A stretch of 64,000 bases of DNA, from assembly GCA_020635725.1 (NCBI GenBank), contig JACJZF010000010.1, positions 62,001 through 126,000 on the forward strand, written 5' to 3'. Below the pieces are notes generated by a model that had not been told where the DNA came from, searched no databases, and worked only from the letters and a program-made list of their open reading frames with translations. A program made the translations under genes and the position numbers. Positions 7,979 to 16,750 of this stretch are shown here, piece after piece (position 1 is the stretch's first letter; every line of letters starts with the position of its first letter). The DNA comes from Flavobacteriales bacterium. Lineage in GTDB: Bacteria; Bacteroidota; Bacteroidia; Flavobacteriales_F; PHOS-HE28.

Positions 7979-9948
7979 CCGCTTGGCGCGCGCATATCGG
8001 CCGCTACGGCACGGCGGCCCTGCCCGGTGAACCGTGGATGCGTTGGACCCTCATGGCCCTGTTGCTCCTTGGCGGTGTACTGCGCTTCTGGGACCTGCCC
8101 CATCTTCCCTACACGCACGATGAGCTGAGCGCGCTGGTGCGCATCTATCCCACGCTCAGCGAGACCGTGTCCAAGGGCGTGATGGAACTGGACACGCACC
8201 CGCCCGGCGTTCAGGTATTCGAGTGGCTGTGGACCAAGCTTTTCAGCATGCGCGAAGCAGACGTGAAGCTGCCTTTCATCATCATGGGCCTCCTCTCCAT
8301 CGCGCTGCTGTACCGGTTCGCCCTGGCGTGGACCGGCGCCGGCGCGGCATTGATGCTGGCTACGCTCCTTGCCACGCTTCAATACACGGTCTTCTACAGC
8401 CAGCTTGCCAGGCCTTATGCGGCGGGGCTCTTCACCACGGCATTGCTCGCCGATCAGCTCACGCGGTACCTGGCCTTTGGGGAACGGCGCATGCTCATCG
8501 GCGCCGGCATCGCCCTCGTGCTCAGCGCGTACGTGCATCACTTCAGCTTGCTGCTTACCGCGCTCATGGCCATGACCGGCTTGCTCCTCGTGGGCCGGGA
8601 ACAGCGCAAGGCGTACGTGGTCATGTGCCTCGTGGCGGTCCTGCTCTATCTGCCCAACGTCCCCATCATGCTGCACCAATTGGGGCAAGGCGGGCTCTCT
8701 GGATGGCTGCCTCCACCCGGCGATGGCTGGCTCGCTGATTACGCAGGGTACGTGAGTCATTGGTCGATGAGCATGGGCATCGGGCTCGTGGTCGTGGTGC
8801 TGGCCTCCATCACCCTTGTTCTCTTCCAAGGCGGCGCCTCTGGGCCGGCCCGGTGGTTCCTGCTCCTGTGGGGAATCATTCCATTAGCTGTCGGCTACGC
8901 GTATTCCGTTTGGCGGGCGCCGGTGCTTCAGTATTCCGTCATCCTCTTCAGCTTCCCGTACCTCGCGCTCTTCGTGCTTCAAGGGCTCAAGCACCTGCCT
9001 CGTCAAGCGGTGCTGGTCGTGTGCTTGCTGATGTCCTGGGCCAGCGTGCTCTCGCTTGTGGACGATCGCAAGCACTACACCGTCACCTATCATTCGAAGT
9101 ATGCCGAGACTTTGCGCGCAGGTATGGCAGCAGTGGCTGAGCGCGGAGCGGAACACGTGCTCGTGCTCACCGACATCCCCGGGCACATGGAGCATTTCTA
9201 TCGGGCGCAGTGGGGTCTGGGACAGGATCGCATGGCCAGCGTGAACGTGCATGATGGGTGGAACCAGGCTCGCTTCGACAGCCTGCTTCTCTCGACTTCG
9301 ACAGAGGAGGTGGTGTATGGGCGGAGCAATGGCGCCGTGCCCGAGCACCTGGCCGTGCTACAGCAGCATTTCCCCCGGCTCATCGAGCGTACCGACCTGG
9401 TGGAGGGACAGGTGTTCCGATTCAGCCGCGTGCCCATCGAGCTCCAGCGATTCGATGCTGATACCGTGGCTCATGCAGGCTCCCGCATGGTGGGCGAATG
9501 GAGCGTCGAGCCCACGCTGCCGCTGCTCGAAGGCGGTGGCTGGGATTACAGCGGCAGGGAATACGGCATCTTGATCGAATTGCCCTTGGATAGCGCGGTG
9601 AACGACCCTGGGGATCAATTGGAGATCATCGCCAGGCTCGAGGGCTGGACCGAGGCGAGCGATGTCTCCATCATCGCTGATGTGCATGCGGCCGATAGCA
9701 CGGTGTTCTACCGCGGCGGCGACCTGGAGCCGACGCACCGGGCCGGCAGCGCGGCCACCGTGGCTGTCGCCGTGAGCCCATCGGACATGCCCGCTCGGCA
9801 AGATCTCACCTTACGCGCCTACGTGTACTCGCGCGATAAAGGGCCCCTGCACGTTAGAAGCGTGACGGTGATGCGGCGCGAAGTGAACCGCGTGCGCGAC
9901 GCGGTGCTGCAGCCGGTGCCTTGGTTAGGGCGCTTCCCGCCGGAATGA
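7975..9948 (+). CDS. GT39/ArnT-like integral membrane glycosyltransferase
   Basis: 657 aa. Residues ~20-360 contain about ten hydrophobic helices; the first periplasmic loop has YTHDELSALVR, the acidic DE typical of GT-C polyprenyl-phosphate-dependent enzymes, followed by ELDTHPPG. The C-terminal ~290 residues are soluble and presumably periplasmic. Members transfer a sugar from a lipid-phosphate carrier to protein or lipid on the periplasmic side; the acceptor is unknown. Start overlaps smpB by 4 bp. Confidence 0.78.
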   Translation: MTAWRAHIGRYGTAALPGEPWMRWTLMALLLLGGVLRFWDLPHLPYTHDELSALVRIYPTLSETVSKGVMELDTHPPGVQVFEWLWTKLFSMREADVKLPFIIMGLLSIALLYRFALAWTGAGAALMLATLLATLQYTVFYSQLARPYAAGLFTTALLADQLTRYLAFGERRMLIGAGIALVLSAYVHHFSLLLTALMAMTGLLLVGREQRKAYVVMCLVAVLLYLPNVPIMLHQLGQGGLSGWLPPPGDGWLADYAGYVSHWSMSMGIGLVVVVLASITLVLFQGGASGPARWFLLLWGIIPLAVGYAYSVWRAPVLQYSVILFSFPYLALFVLQGLKHLPRQAVLVVCLLMSWASVLSLVDDRKHYTVTYHSKYAETLRAGMAAVAERGAEHVLVLTDIPGHMEHFYRAQWGLGQDRMASVNVHDGWNQARFDSLLLSTSTEEVVYGRSNGAVPEHLAVLQQHFPRLIERTDLVEGQVFRFSRVPIELQRFDADTVAHAGSRMVGEWSVEPTLPLLEGGGWDYSGREYGILIELPLDSAVNDPGDQLEIIARLEGWTEASDVSIIADVHAADSTVFYRGGDLEPTHRAGSAATVAVAVSPSDMPARQDLTLRAYVYSRDKGPLHVRSVTVMRREVNRVRDAVLQPVPWLGRFPPE

Positions 9949-9949
9949 C

Positions 9950-9973
9950 GAAGGCCGCTGGGAAGCGGCCTTC
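9950..9973. terminator. bidirectional hairpin terminator between convergent genes
   Basis: Perfect 10-bp inverted repeat GAAGGCCGCT / AGCGGCCTTC around a GGGA loop, in the 45-bp gap between the convergent GT39-like and DUF3078 genes. Confidence 0.7.
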
Positions 9974-9993
9974 GAAGCATGGTGCGAGCGCCG

Positions 9994-10950
9994 TTACAGT
10001 TTCCAGGTCAGGCCGATGCCCAAGGTCTGCTTGAACTGCGTGGCCGGGCCCGTGTAAGCATTGCCATCCGCATCGGTCTTGGGCAGGTTGGTATCGTGGT
10101 CGTAGATCAGCAGCGTGTTGAAGGTGGCGGCGAACCAATCGTTCACCTTGAAGGTCCAGAGCGTCTCCCAGGTCACGTCCATGTTCTGCGGGTTGCGCAG
10201 GTAATTGCTGAAGAGGTCGCCACGGGTCATGAAGCTGATGTTCTTCGCCAGATCGGTCTTGTACATGGCCCGGATGTATCCGCCTAGCTCGAGCTCGGTG
10301 GTGTTGCCGTTCTTCACGCCGTACACGCGCAAGTCGGGATCCTCACTCCCACCGAACAGCTTTTTGTCGTTGACGATCACCAGACGAGCCGTGGCGGGTG
10401 AGATGAAAGCCGTGAACTTGTCGTTCGGCTTGTAATCGAATCCCAGGCCGAGCAGGGTGTAACCAGGGGCGAGGAAATTGGAGATGCGGTTGCCCTCGGC
10501 ATCGAAACCCTCGGTGAACTGGGTGCGGAACTGGAACACGCCTGCGAGGTACCAGGCCTTGTTCAGCTCGTACCCGTACTTGCTGTTGAGCTCGATGCGG
10601 TCGTCGGTCTTCACCGGGTCGGCATCCTCGATCTGCTGGCCGCCGAAGGCGAGCACCAGGCTGTTGTCCCAGGCCCTCCGACCCTTCTTCCAATTGGCGG
10701 CGCCGTTGAACATGCCGATGCCGCTGATGCTGCTGAACCCACCGGCCGCCCAGTTGGTCAGGCTCACCTGGGTCATGTTCAGGGTGACCACCCCGCTGCG
10801 GCGCCAGATGCCATCGAGGGAATCGCTGGTATGACGCGCAGCGGCCGCGCCCGCTGCGGAATCCCGAGCGCCCTGGTCAATATCGTTCTGCGCCATTGCC
10901 GCCAAGGGAAGCAGCGCGCCAAGCGCTAGGGAGAAGGAGAGTTTTCTCAT
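9994..10950 (-). CDS. DUF3078 domain outer membrane protein
   Basis: 318 aa from ATG 10950 (MRKLSFSLALGALLPLAAMAQ, clear signal peptide); an in-frame ATG 15 bp upstream is less likely. The DUF3078 core is plain: WRRSGVVTLNMTQVSLTNWA AGG-type opening, then DNSLVLAFGG and DDRIELNSKYGY. The pattern of short amphipathic strands with aromatic ends and the final LTWKL are those of an outer-membrane beta-barrel. Widespread in Bacteroidota; function unknown. Confidence 0.85.
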   Translation of the reverse strand: MRKLSFSLALGALLPLAAMAQNDIDQGARDSAAGAAAARHTSDSLDGIWRRSGVVTLNMTQVSLTNWAAGGFSSISGIGMFNGAANWKKGRRAWDNSLVLAFGGQQIEDADPVKTDDRIELNSKYGYELNKAWYLAGVFQFRTQFTEGFDAEGNRISNFLAPGYTLLGLGFDYKPNDKFTAFISPATARLVIVNDKKLFGGSEDPDLRVYGVKNGNTTELELGGYIRAMYKTDLAKNISFMTRGDLFSNYLRNPQNMDVTWETLWTFKVNDWFAATFNTLLIYDHDTNLPKTDADGNAYTGPATQFKQTLGIGLTWKL

Positions 10951-10998
10951 GTTCGTGGGTCTCATGTTCGGTCGGTAAAGATCGTTCGCGATGTGGAA

Positions 10999-11856
10999 TC
11001 AGTTGCCCAGTTCACCTGAAGCATCTCCTGCCAAGATCTCGATCCGGTCGCTGACCAGCCGGGAGGTGGGGATCAGGATCTCGCGGTCGCCCGCGCGCAA
11101 GGCCACACGTATGCTGTCGATGCTCACGATCACGCCTTCATCCTGCCCGATGCGCACGCGCATGCCCGGCTTGAAGCGATCCTTCCCGTAATAGCTGCTG
11201 AGGATGTTGGTGAGGATCTCCTTCGCCGCGAATCCGTAGGCGATGCTGAAGGCGATGAAGAGCGAGCCCACCACGATGAGGATGTTGCTCGTGATCAAGG
11301 TGGTATCCACGCCGGCCACATTGAGCGCGGTGATGGTGAGGAAGAGCAGGATGATGATGAAGAGGATCCGCCCGATGACCTTGCCGCCGCCGATGCCCAT
11401 GGCCTCTCCCATGGTTCCCATGACGAAACGGGCCTTATCCGCCAGCCAGAAACCGAAGAGGAAGACCGCAAGCGCCGCGAAGAGCGTGGGGATGTAGGCG
11501 AACACGCGCTGGAGCCCATCGATCACGGGCTGCATGCCCAGCACCTCGGCGGCCAGCATCATGGTGCCCAGGATGATGACCCAATAGGCCACTGCGCCCA
11601 GCACGCGCCCCAGGGAGTCCACGCCCGTTCGTTTGAGAACCGATTCCAGCCCTATTCGTGCTGAAAGGCTCTCGAGGCGGCCGATCACCGCCATGCGGAT
11701 GATCACCCAACGCACCAGGCGCGCGAGCAGCCAGCCCAATAGCACCACCAGCCCGGCCAGCAGCAGATTGGGCGAATGATCGATGAGCGCGTTCAGCGTG
11801 GCGTTGAACGCGCCCGTGACGCGATGTTGGATCAGGTCGATGGTCTCCATGTTCAT
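10999..11856 (-). CDS. small-conductance mechanosensitive channel family protein (MscS-like)
   Basis: 285 aa. Four to five hydrophobic helices (residues ~28-50, 85-105, 120-140, 160-185, 190-215), the pore-lining helix region GSLFIAFSIAYGFAAKEILTNILSSYYGKD, then a short beta domain (PGMRVRIGQDEGVIVSI). The C-terminal vestibule domain of canonical MscS is mostly missing, as in the small conductance-channel subgroup with TM_helix repeats. It is the last gene of an overlapping operon (sigma factor, 71-aa protein, channel). Confidence 0.82.
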   Translation of the reverse strand: MNMETIDLIQHRVTGAFNATLNALIDHSPNLLLAGLVVLLGWLLARLVRWVIIRMAVIGRLESLSARIGLESVLKRTGVDSLGRVLGAVAYWVIILGTMMLAAEVLGMQPVIDGLQRVFAYIPTLFAALAVFLFGFWLADKARFVMGTMGEAMGIGGGKVIGRILFIIILLFLTITALNVAGVDTTLITSNILIVVGSLFIAFSIAYGFAAKEILTNILSSYYGKDRFKPGMRVRIGQDEGVIVSIDSIRVALRAGDREILIPTSRLVSDRIEILAGDASGELGN

Positions 11857-12068
11857 TCGGTGTTGGGAGGGTCATTCGCACGGCCGGCATCGTCTGCCCG
11901 CTTCACCATGCCGAGCTTATCAAGAATGGCCTGGGCATAGTCCGCCACGAAGAGCTGGGCGAAACGCATCAGGAGGATCGCCGTGCGCACGCTGCCCAGC
12001 ACATCCTCGCGAAGATGCGGAGGCGCTTCTTCGGTGGGGCGGATGATATGGAACGGATTCGCCTTCAT
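11853..12068 (-). CDS. 71-aa hypothetical protein between ECF sigma factor and MscS
   Basis: Small protein opening MKANPFHIIRPTEEAPPHLREDV, then one amphipathic or weakly hydrophobic helix (SVRTAILLMRFAQLFVADYAQAIL) and a polar tail. Its start overlaps the sigma-factor stop by 4 bp and its stop overlaps the channel start by 4 bp, so it is a genuine coupled gene. The order sigma factor / small protein suggests a regulator of the sigma factor, but no anti-sigma domain is recognised. Confidence 0.7.
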   Translation of the reverse strand: MKANPFHIIRPTEEAPPHLREDVLGSVRTAILLMRFAQLFVADYAQAILDKLGMVKRADDAGRANDPPNTE

Positions 12069-12652
12069 GACTCGTCCGGGTACAGCTTGCGATACAGCGC
12101 CATGGCGCGCTCGCGCGCCCGAAGGAGCCGCATCTTCACGGCGCTCTCCCCCGTTCCGTTGATCTCCGCCATCTCCTTCACCGATACGTCATCCTGGTAC
12201 TTCATCAGGAGCAAGGCGCGATCCTCCGGCATCAGGTCCTGCAGCACGCGATCCAGGGCCTCGGCGCGCAGCTCAAGAAGTTCCGCCTCGTACGTATCCT
12301 CTGGCAGATTGCTGGCCATGCGGGAGTCGTCCAGGTCGATGGTTCGGCTCTTCGCCTGCTTGCGCAGCTGATCCAGGCAGTAATTGTAGGCGATGCTGTA
12401 GAGCCAGGTGCCGAACCGGCTGCGATGATCGAACTTGGGCAGGCTCACGAAGGCCTTCAGGAAGACATCGTGCGTGAAATCGGCCGCGAGCTGCTTGTCG
12501 CGTGCCAGGCTCAGGCAGCGCTGGTACACTTTGTCCTTGTAGCGGTCGTAGAGCACGGCGAAACGCTCCGCTTCCATGGACCGCTGGAGGGCGAACACGA
12601 TCTCCTCATCGGAGGCATCCTGATCGGGCTTGGCTCGTTTGCGGAACAACAC
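12065..12652 (-). CDS. ECF-type RNA polymerase sigma factor
   Basis: 195 aa, GTG start at 12652 (a TTG follows directly). Region 2: RFAVLYDRYKDKVYQRCLSLARDKQLAADFTHDVFLKAF, with LPKFDHRSRFGTWLYSIAYNYCLDQLRK. Region 4: LMPEDRALLLMKYQDDVSVKEMAEINGTGESAVKMRLLRARERA, a normal helix-turn-helix. First gene of a three-gene overlapping operon with a 71-aa protein and an MscS channel, which suggests an envelope or osmotic stress response (inference). Confidence 0.92.
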   Translation of the reverse strand: MLFRKRAKPDQDASDEEIVFALQRSMEAERFAVLYDRYKDKVYQRCLSLARDKQLAADFTHDVFLKAFVSLPKFDHRSRFGTWLYSIAYNYCLDQLRKQAKSRTIDLDDSRMASNLPEDTYEAELLELRAEALDRVLQDLMPEDRALLLMKYQDDVSVKEMAEINGTGESAVKMRLLRARERAMALYRKLYPDES

Positions 12653-12807
12653 CTGGAGAGCGGTGTGGCCTTTAGACGCGGGCCACGGGGTTCGGTCACA
12701 TATGAATGGCCGACGGACACGAACCCCAGCGCCAGTCCAATGGACCGACGGCGCCTAGGCAGGCATTCGGGGAGAGGAGCAACCCGAGGAGACGGGATGC
12801 CGGCTGT

Positions 12808-12881
12808 GGGCACTATTGGATTCGAACCAACGACCCCCACCTTGTCAAGGTGGTGCTCTGAACCAGCTGAGCTAAGTGCCC
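12808..12881 (-). tRNA. tRNA-Val(GAC)
   Basis: 74 nt on the minus strand. Acceptor stem GGGCACT / AGTGCCC, D-arm GCTC/GAGC, anticodon stem CCACC / GGTGG around loop TTGACAA (anticodon GAC), T-arm with TTCGAAT loop. The CCA end is not encoded. It lies in a 330-bp gap between the sigma-factor gene and the hydroxylase gene; apart from a promoter-like element near 12957 nothing else was seen in that gap. Confidence 0.95.
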
Positions 12882-12956
12882 TGGAAGGGGCGGCAAATGT
12901 AGCGATCCTCCTTCAGCCTGCATGAGGTCGTGAAGTCCGTTTGGCGAGCGTGGCGC

Positions 12957-12965
12957 TATTTTCGC
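12957..12965 (+). promoter_or_regulatory. putative -7 promoter element TATTTTCGC upstream of fatty acid hydroxylase gene
   Basis: TATTTTCGC ends 17 bp before ATG 12983. A TTTGG lies at 12940, but only 13 bp upstream, shorter than the usual ~19-bp spacing. Confidence 0.4.
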
Positions 12966-12982
12966 GGCGGATTATCCGAATC

Positions 12983-13618
12983 ATGGGCGGCAAGAGCGTG
13001 AGCGATAGCGGTAGGATCTTCAAGAGCCCCTTGCTGGAGGCCCTCACCCGCACCCACATCGCTATTCCGCTGATCATCTTCTACGGCACGGGCGCCGCTG
13101 CGGTATGGATCAGCCTGAATCGTTTGGCCCTGGATCCCGTCGGGAGCATAGCGCTTTGCATCGCCGGGGCCTTCTTCTTCACGTGGGTGGAGTACATGGT
13201 GCACCGCTACTTCTACCACATGAGCACCGATAGCCCCCGGAAGGCACGGGTGCAATACGTGTTCCACGGGGTGCATCATGACCATCCGCGCGACAAGAAG
13301 CGGCTCGCCCTGCCACCGCTCATGAGCGTGCTGGTGGCCGGTGCCTTCATCGGATTGTTCCGCCTGCTGCTGGGCGTGCATGGTTTCGCCTTCGGCGGCG
13401 GTTTCCTCGTGGGCTATGCCACTTACTTGCTGGCGCACTACGCCATCCACGTGTACAACCCGCCGAAGAACTTCCTGAAAGCGATCTGGAAGCACCACAA
13501 CCTGCACCATTACGTGGGCGATACCGGTGCCTTCGGGGTGAGCTCCCCGCTCTGGGATCACGTGTTCGGCACCATGCCGGTGGACCCTCGAGCCAAGAAG
13601 CAGGCGCAGGCCAGCTGA
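12983..13618 (+). CDS. sterol desaturase / fatty acid hydroxylase family membrane protein
   Basis: 211 aa from ATG 12983; the frame is open further upstream, but the promoter-like element at 12957 supports this start. Di-iron histidine clusters typical of the family: EYMVHRYFYH, FHGVHHDHP, HYAIHVY, and KHHNLHHYVGD, set among four membrane helices. The family hydroxylates or desaturates membrane lipids (fatty acyl 2-hydroxylases, sterol desaturases); the substrate here cannot be told. The gene ends 2 bp from the convergent nuclease gene. Confidence 0.85.
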   Translation: MGGKSVSDSGRIFKSPLLEALTRTHIAIPLIIFYGTGAAAVWISLNRLALDPVGSIALCIAGAFFFTWVEYMVHRYFYHMSTDSPRKARVQYVFHGVHHDHPRDKKRLALPPLMSVLVAGAFIGLFRLLLGVHGFAFGGGFLVGYATYLLAHYAIHVYNPPKNFLKAIWKHHNLHHYVGDTGAFGVSSPLWDHVFGTMPVDPRAKKQAQAS

Positions 13619-13620
13619 CC

Positions 13621-14625
13621 CTACTCGTGGTCCCGTCCGTAGCCCTGCTGCCGCTGCTGCCAGAGCTCCTCTTCCGCCGCGATCACGGCCTTGAGCGAAT
13701 CGCTCACCTCCTTCTGCTCGATCCGGTCGAGGTCCGGCTGACCCGCATTCACCCAGGCGCTGTACCAGAATCCGCCGAGGGTGATGATGCTGGCGTTCAT
13801 GCGCTGCTCCACCATGCCCATCATGGCATCCTCATACGCCATGGTGAACTCGCGTGAGTAGAGGCGCTGACCGGTGCGGCCGCGGTCCTCGAAATTGAAC
13901 TTGCGGTCCTCCGGGAAGGTCTCATTCAAGCGCTTCTCGATGCCGAGGACGCTGTCCACGAGCAGGTGGCTGTCGTGCACCGCCGCCCACGCCGCATCCA
14001 GGGGACGTTCGATGTAGCTGGCGCGACCGACCAGATGATCATAGCCCTCGGCGCTGAGCTCCGGTATGCGGCTCTCCCAGAAGGCGTGTATGCCGTGCTG
14101 GTTGGTCATTTGCCCGTTGTAGTTCTCGGTGGTGTGCAGGGGCACGTGCGCATCACCCACATAATGCCCCAGATCCGCAGCGTTGCGCAGGATCCGGTCC
14201 ACATCACCCCGCTGGAAGGCGCTGATGAGCCGGCTGTACATGACCTGGATATGCCAAGGAACGATCCCGTACGCTTTCAGGGTGTCTTCCGTGTACTTCG
14301 CCACGGCATCGGTCCATTTGCGCGGCACCACCTCGAAGGGATCCACATCGCCGTGCGCGTAATGGTCGATGTCGATGTAATGCCGCGGGGCCTCATCGGG
14401 CACGGCGTAGCGCCGGCGGTCGGGATCCACCGCGTGATCGCTGATGAAATCGATGTGGCGCTTGAAGAAGGGGAACATCTCCGGCGGCAGCGTGTAGCAC
14501 GCCATCCGGTTGATGCGTTTGTGGCCATAGAAGCCCCACGCGTTGGCCTCGGGCGCGGTGTCCGGTGCGAGCAGCACGCTCACGGCGGCCAGCGCCACGA
14601 AGAGCAGGGCAACGCGACGGATCAT
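13621..14625 (-). CDS. S1/P1 nuclease-phospholipase C superfamily zinc hydrolase
   Basis: 334 aa with signal peptide (MIRRVALLFVALAAVSVLL). The mature N-terminus begins with WGFYGHKRINR, matching the N-terminal Trp/His zinc ligands of the family; further ligands are apparent in HYIDIDHYAHGD, DLGHYVGDAHVPLH and HGIHAFWE. Enzymes of this fold use a tri-zinc centre to cleave nucleic acids (S1/P1) or phospholipids (PLC). Which activity applies is undetermined. Start overlaps the comB stop by 4 bp (TGA within ATGA), so the two are coupled. Confidence 0.82.
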   Translation of the reverse strand: MIRRVALLFVALAAVSVLLAPDTAPEANAWGFYGHKRINRMACYTLPPEMFPFFKRHIDFISDHAVDPDRRRYAVPDEAPRHYIDIDHYAHGDVDPFEVVPRKWTDAVAKYTEDTLKAYGIVPWHIQVMYSRLISAFQRGDVDRILRNAADLGHYVGDAHVPLHTTENYNGQMTNQHGIHAFWESRIPELSAEGYDHLVGRASYIERPLDAAWAAVHDSHLLVDSVLGIEKRLNETFPEDRKFNFEDRGRTGQRLYSREFTMAYEDAMMGMVEQRMNASIITLGGFWYSAWVNAGQPDLDRIEQKEVSDSLKAVIAAEEELWQQRQQGYGRDHE

Positions 14626-15380
14626 GGCTGGCTCATCTCCATGCGCACGAGCTCGCCATCGCGCAGGATGGGGATCACACGGCTCTGGTCCGGGGTCAGG
14701 CAGTACTTGGCATCGGGCAGCAGCTGCAGCTGCTCGATGCGGCGGCGGCGCGGCGCGGCCTTCAGGATGCTTAGGAAATTGTCCCGGGCGCTCATGAACA
14801 TGTACTTGGCGGCGATGCTGCTGTCCTCCTCAACGCCGAATTTACCGCTGTCGAGCAGGCGTTCCATCACGGCGCCGGCATACACGCTGTCCTCGAGGTT
14901 GAACTTGTCTTTCCAGCCCGAGCACAGCAGCAGGATGTTGTCGTTTTGCTGCACGAGCCATTCGCTCAGCGCGCTCAGGTTGAGGAAGGAGCCGACCACC
15001 AGCTTGCGCGCATCCTTGGCCATGTTGATGGCCTTGGTGCCGTTGGTGGTGGTCATGACGATGGTCTTGCCGCGCAGATCCTGCCCCACGTAGGCCAGGG
15101 GCGAATTGCCGTAATCGAAGCCCTCCACCACTTCGCCGTTGCGCTCGGCGGCAGCGATGTAACCGGGGCGCCCGATGTAGCGCCGCGCTTCTTCCACCGT
15201 GCTCACGGGAATGATGCGGTCCACCCCGTTCTCGAAAGCGGCCACCATGGCGCTGGTGGCGCGCAGCACGTCGATCACCACCACGATGCCCATGTCCTGG
15301 GCGTAGAGCGGGTAGTGGCCGGGCGTGAAGCACACCTCCACCCGGTACTTGTACTCACTGACGGGTATGGCTCCCTCCAT
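14622..15380 (-). CDS. comB: 2-phosphosulfolactate phosphatase family protein
   Basis: 252 aa. ComB hydrolyses 2-phosphosulfolactate to sulfolactate in coenzyme M and sulfonate pathways. Signatures: VVVIDVLRATSAMVAAFENG near the N-terminus, AAERNGEVVEGFDYGNSP, the TTTNGTKAI loop, and LLCSGWKDKFNLEDSVYAGA. Full length for the family (~240 aa). No ComA, ComC or other sulfonate gene lies in the window. ATG 15380 is used; an in-frame alternative was not favoured. Coupled to the S1/P1-type gene downstream. Confidence 0.88.
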   Translation of the reverse strand: MEGAIPVSEYKYRVEVCFTPGHYPLYAQDMGIVVVIDVLRATSAMVAAFENGVDRIIPVSTVEEARRYIGRPGYIAAAERNGEVVEGFDYGNSPLAYVGQDLRGKTIVMTTTNGTKAINMAKDARKLVVGSFLNLSALSEWLVQQNDNILLLCSGWKDKFNLEDSVYAGAVMERLLDSGKFGVEEDSSIAAKYMFMSARDNFLSILKAAPRRRRIEQLQLLPDAKYCLTPDQSRVIPILRDGELVRMEMSQP

Positions 15381-15452
15381 GCGTTGTAAGCCCCACAGAG
15401 ATACGCATTCGCACGCGTACCGCAGCGGGTGGTCAGGGTTCGGGGAAGTGGC

Positions 15453-16568
15453 TCAGCCTTGGGTGAGGAAAGGCACCTTGATCACTACGGCCTTGAGCGT
15501 GCGGCCTCTGGCATCAATACCGACCTCGGTGCCGGGGGCGCACAGGGCGGTGGGCACGTAGGCCATGCCGATGGGCTTGTTGAGCGTGGGGCTCATGGTG
15601 CCGCTGGTGACCACCCCGATGACCTGGCCGTTGGCATCGACCACGTTCATGCCGTGGCGCGGGATGCCGCGATCGATCAGCTCGATGCCCACCAGCTTGC
15701 GCTGCACGCCGGCATCCTTCTGGGCCTTCAGCGCGGCGCTGTTGGTGAAGTCCTTGGTGAACTTGGTGATCCATCCCAATCCGGCCTCGATCGGCGAGGT
15801 GGTGTCGTCGATGTCGTTGCCGTAAAGGCAGAAGCCCATCTCCAACCGCAGCGTGTCGCGCGAGGCCAGCCCGCACGGCTTGATGCCGAATGGCTTGCCG
15901 GCCTCCATCACCGCATGCCAAGCCTTCTCGGCCAAGGGGTTCGGCACGTAGATCTCGTATCCGCCGGCGCCGGTGTAGCCTGTGGTGCTGATCAGCACCA
16001 GGCCTACCCCCTTCATCTCGGCGTACATGGCGGTGTAGTACGGCATGCTGGCGATGTCCTCGGCGAAGAGGCCCTTGAGCGTATCCACGGCCTTGGGACC
16101 CTGCACGGCCAACAGGCTCATGCGGTCGCTGATGTCCTCGAGCTGCGCATCGAAGGTGTTCAGGGAGTTGATCCAATCCCAGTCCTTCTGGATGTTGCTC
16201 GCATTCACCACCAGCACGTAGTGGTGATCGTCGCCGTGCTGCATGCGGTACACGAGCAGGTCGTCTACGATGCCGCCGGTGGCATTGGGCAGGCAGCTGT
16301 ACTGCACCTTCCCTACCGTGAGCTTGCTGGCATCGTTGCTGGTCACCTTCTGAATCAGGTCCAGCGCGCCGGGACCGCGCACGATGAACTCGCCCATGTG
16401 GCTCACGTCGAACACGCCCACGCTCTCGCGCACGGCGTTGTGCTCATCGATCACGCCGGTGTACTGCACCGGCATCAGGTAGCCGGCGAAGGGCACCATC
16501 TTGGCGCCGAGGCTCTCGTGGATATGGGTGAGCGCGGTGCGCTTCAGGTCGGTGGTGGTCTCGCTCAT
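15453..16568 (-). CDS. gcvT: glycine cleavage system aminomethyltransferase (T protein)
   Basis: 371 aa, normal length. Transfers the methylene group from the aminomethyl-lipoyl H protein to tetrahydrofolate, releasing ammonia. Signatures: MVPFAGYLMPVQYTG, VGVFDVSHMGEFIVRGPGAL, the folate-binding acidic loop GGIVDDLLVYR, TGYTGAGGYEIYV, LRLEMGFCLYGNDID and the C-terminal barrel with GVVTSGTMSPTLNKPIGMAYV. Other glycine-cleavage genes are not in the window. A purine-rich 7-bp-periodic repeat lies 70 bp upstream of its start on the same strand. Confidence 0.97.
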   Translation of the reverse strand: MSETTTDLKRTALTHIHESLGAKMVPFAGYLMPVQYTGVIDEHNAVRESVGVFDVSHMGEFIVRGPGALDLIQKVTSNDASKLTVGKVQYSCLPNATGGIVDDLLVYRMQHGDDHHYVLVVNASNIQKDWDWINSLNTFDAQLEDISDRMSLLAVQGPKAVDTLKGLFAEDIASMPYYTAMYAEMKGVGLVLISTTGYTGAGGYEIYVPNPLAEKAWHAVMEAGKPFGIKPCGLASRDTLRLEMGFCLYGNDIDDTTSPIEAGLGWITKFTKDFTNSAALKAQKDAGVQRKLVGIELIDRGIPRHGMNVVDANGQVIGVVTSGTMSPTLNKPIGMAYVPTALCAPGTEVGIDARGRTLKAVVIKVPFLTQG

Positions 16569-16638
16569 GGTCGGCGAAGTTCGTTCAGGTTTGGTCGTTC
16601 AGTTGGTCGGCAGCGATTGTTCAAGCGTGCCTTTTCCT

Positions 16639-16750
16639 CTTTCGTCTTTCCTCTTTCAACTCTCCTATTTCAGCTTTCAGCTTTCCTCTTTCAGCTTTCC
16701 TATCTCAGCTTTCACCTTCCCTATTTCCTCCTCCCACTTCCCCCTGTCCC
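16639..16750. repeat. 7-bp periodic polypyrimidine/polypurine repeat (about 16 units)
   Basis: Sixteen consecutive heptamers on the plus strand with consensus CTTTCNN (for example CTTTCCT, CTTTCAG, ATTTCAG, CTTCCCT). Units degrade gradually toward the right end, which runs past the stop codon of the GT4 gene so that its last ~10 codons (ending GSGRRK) derive from the repeat. The left end is 70 bp from the gcvT start. Purine-rich on the minus (transcribed) strand. Confidence 0.85.
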
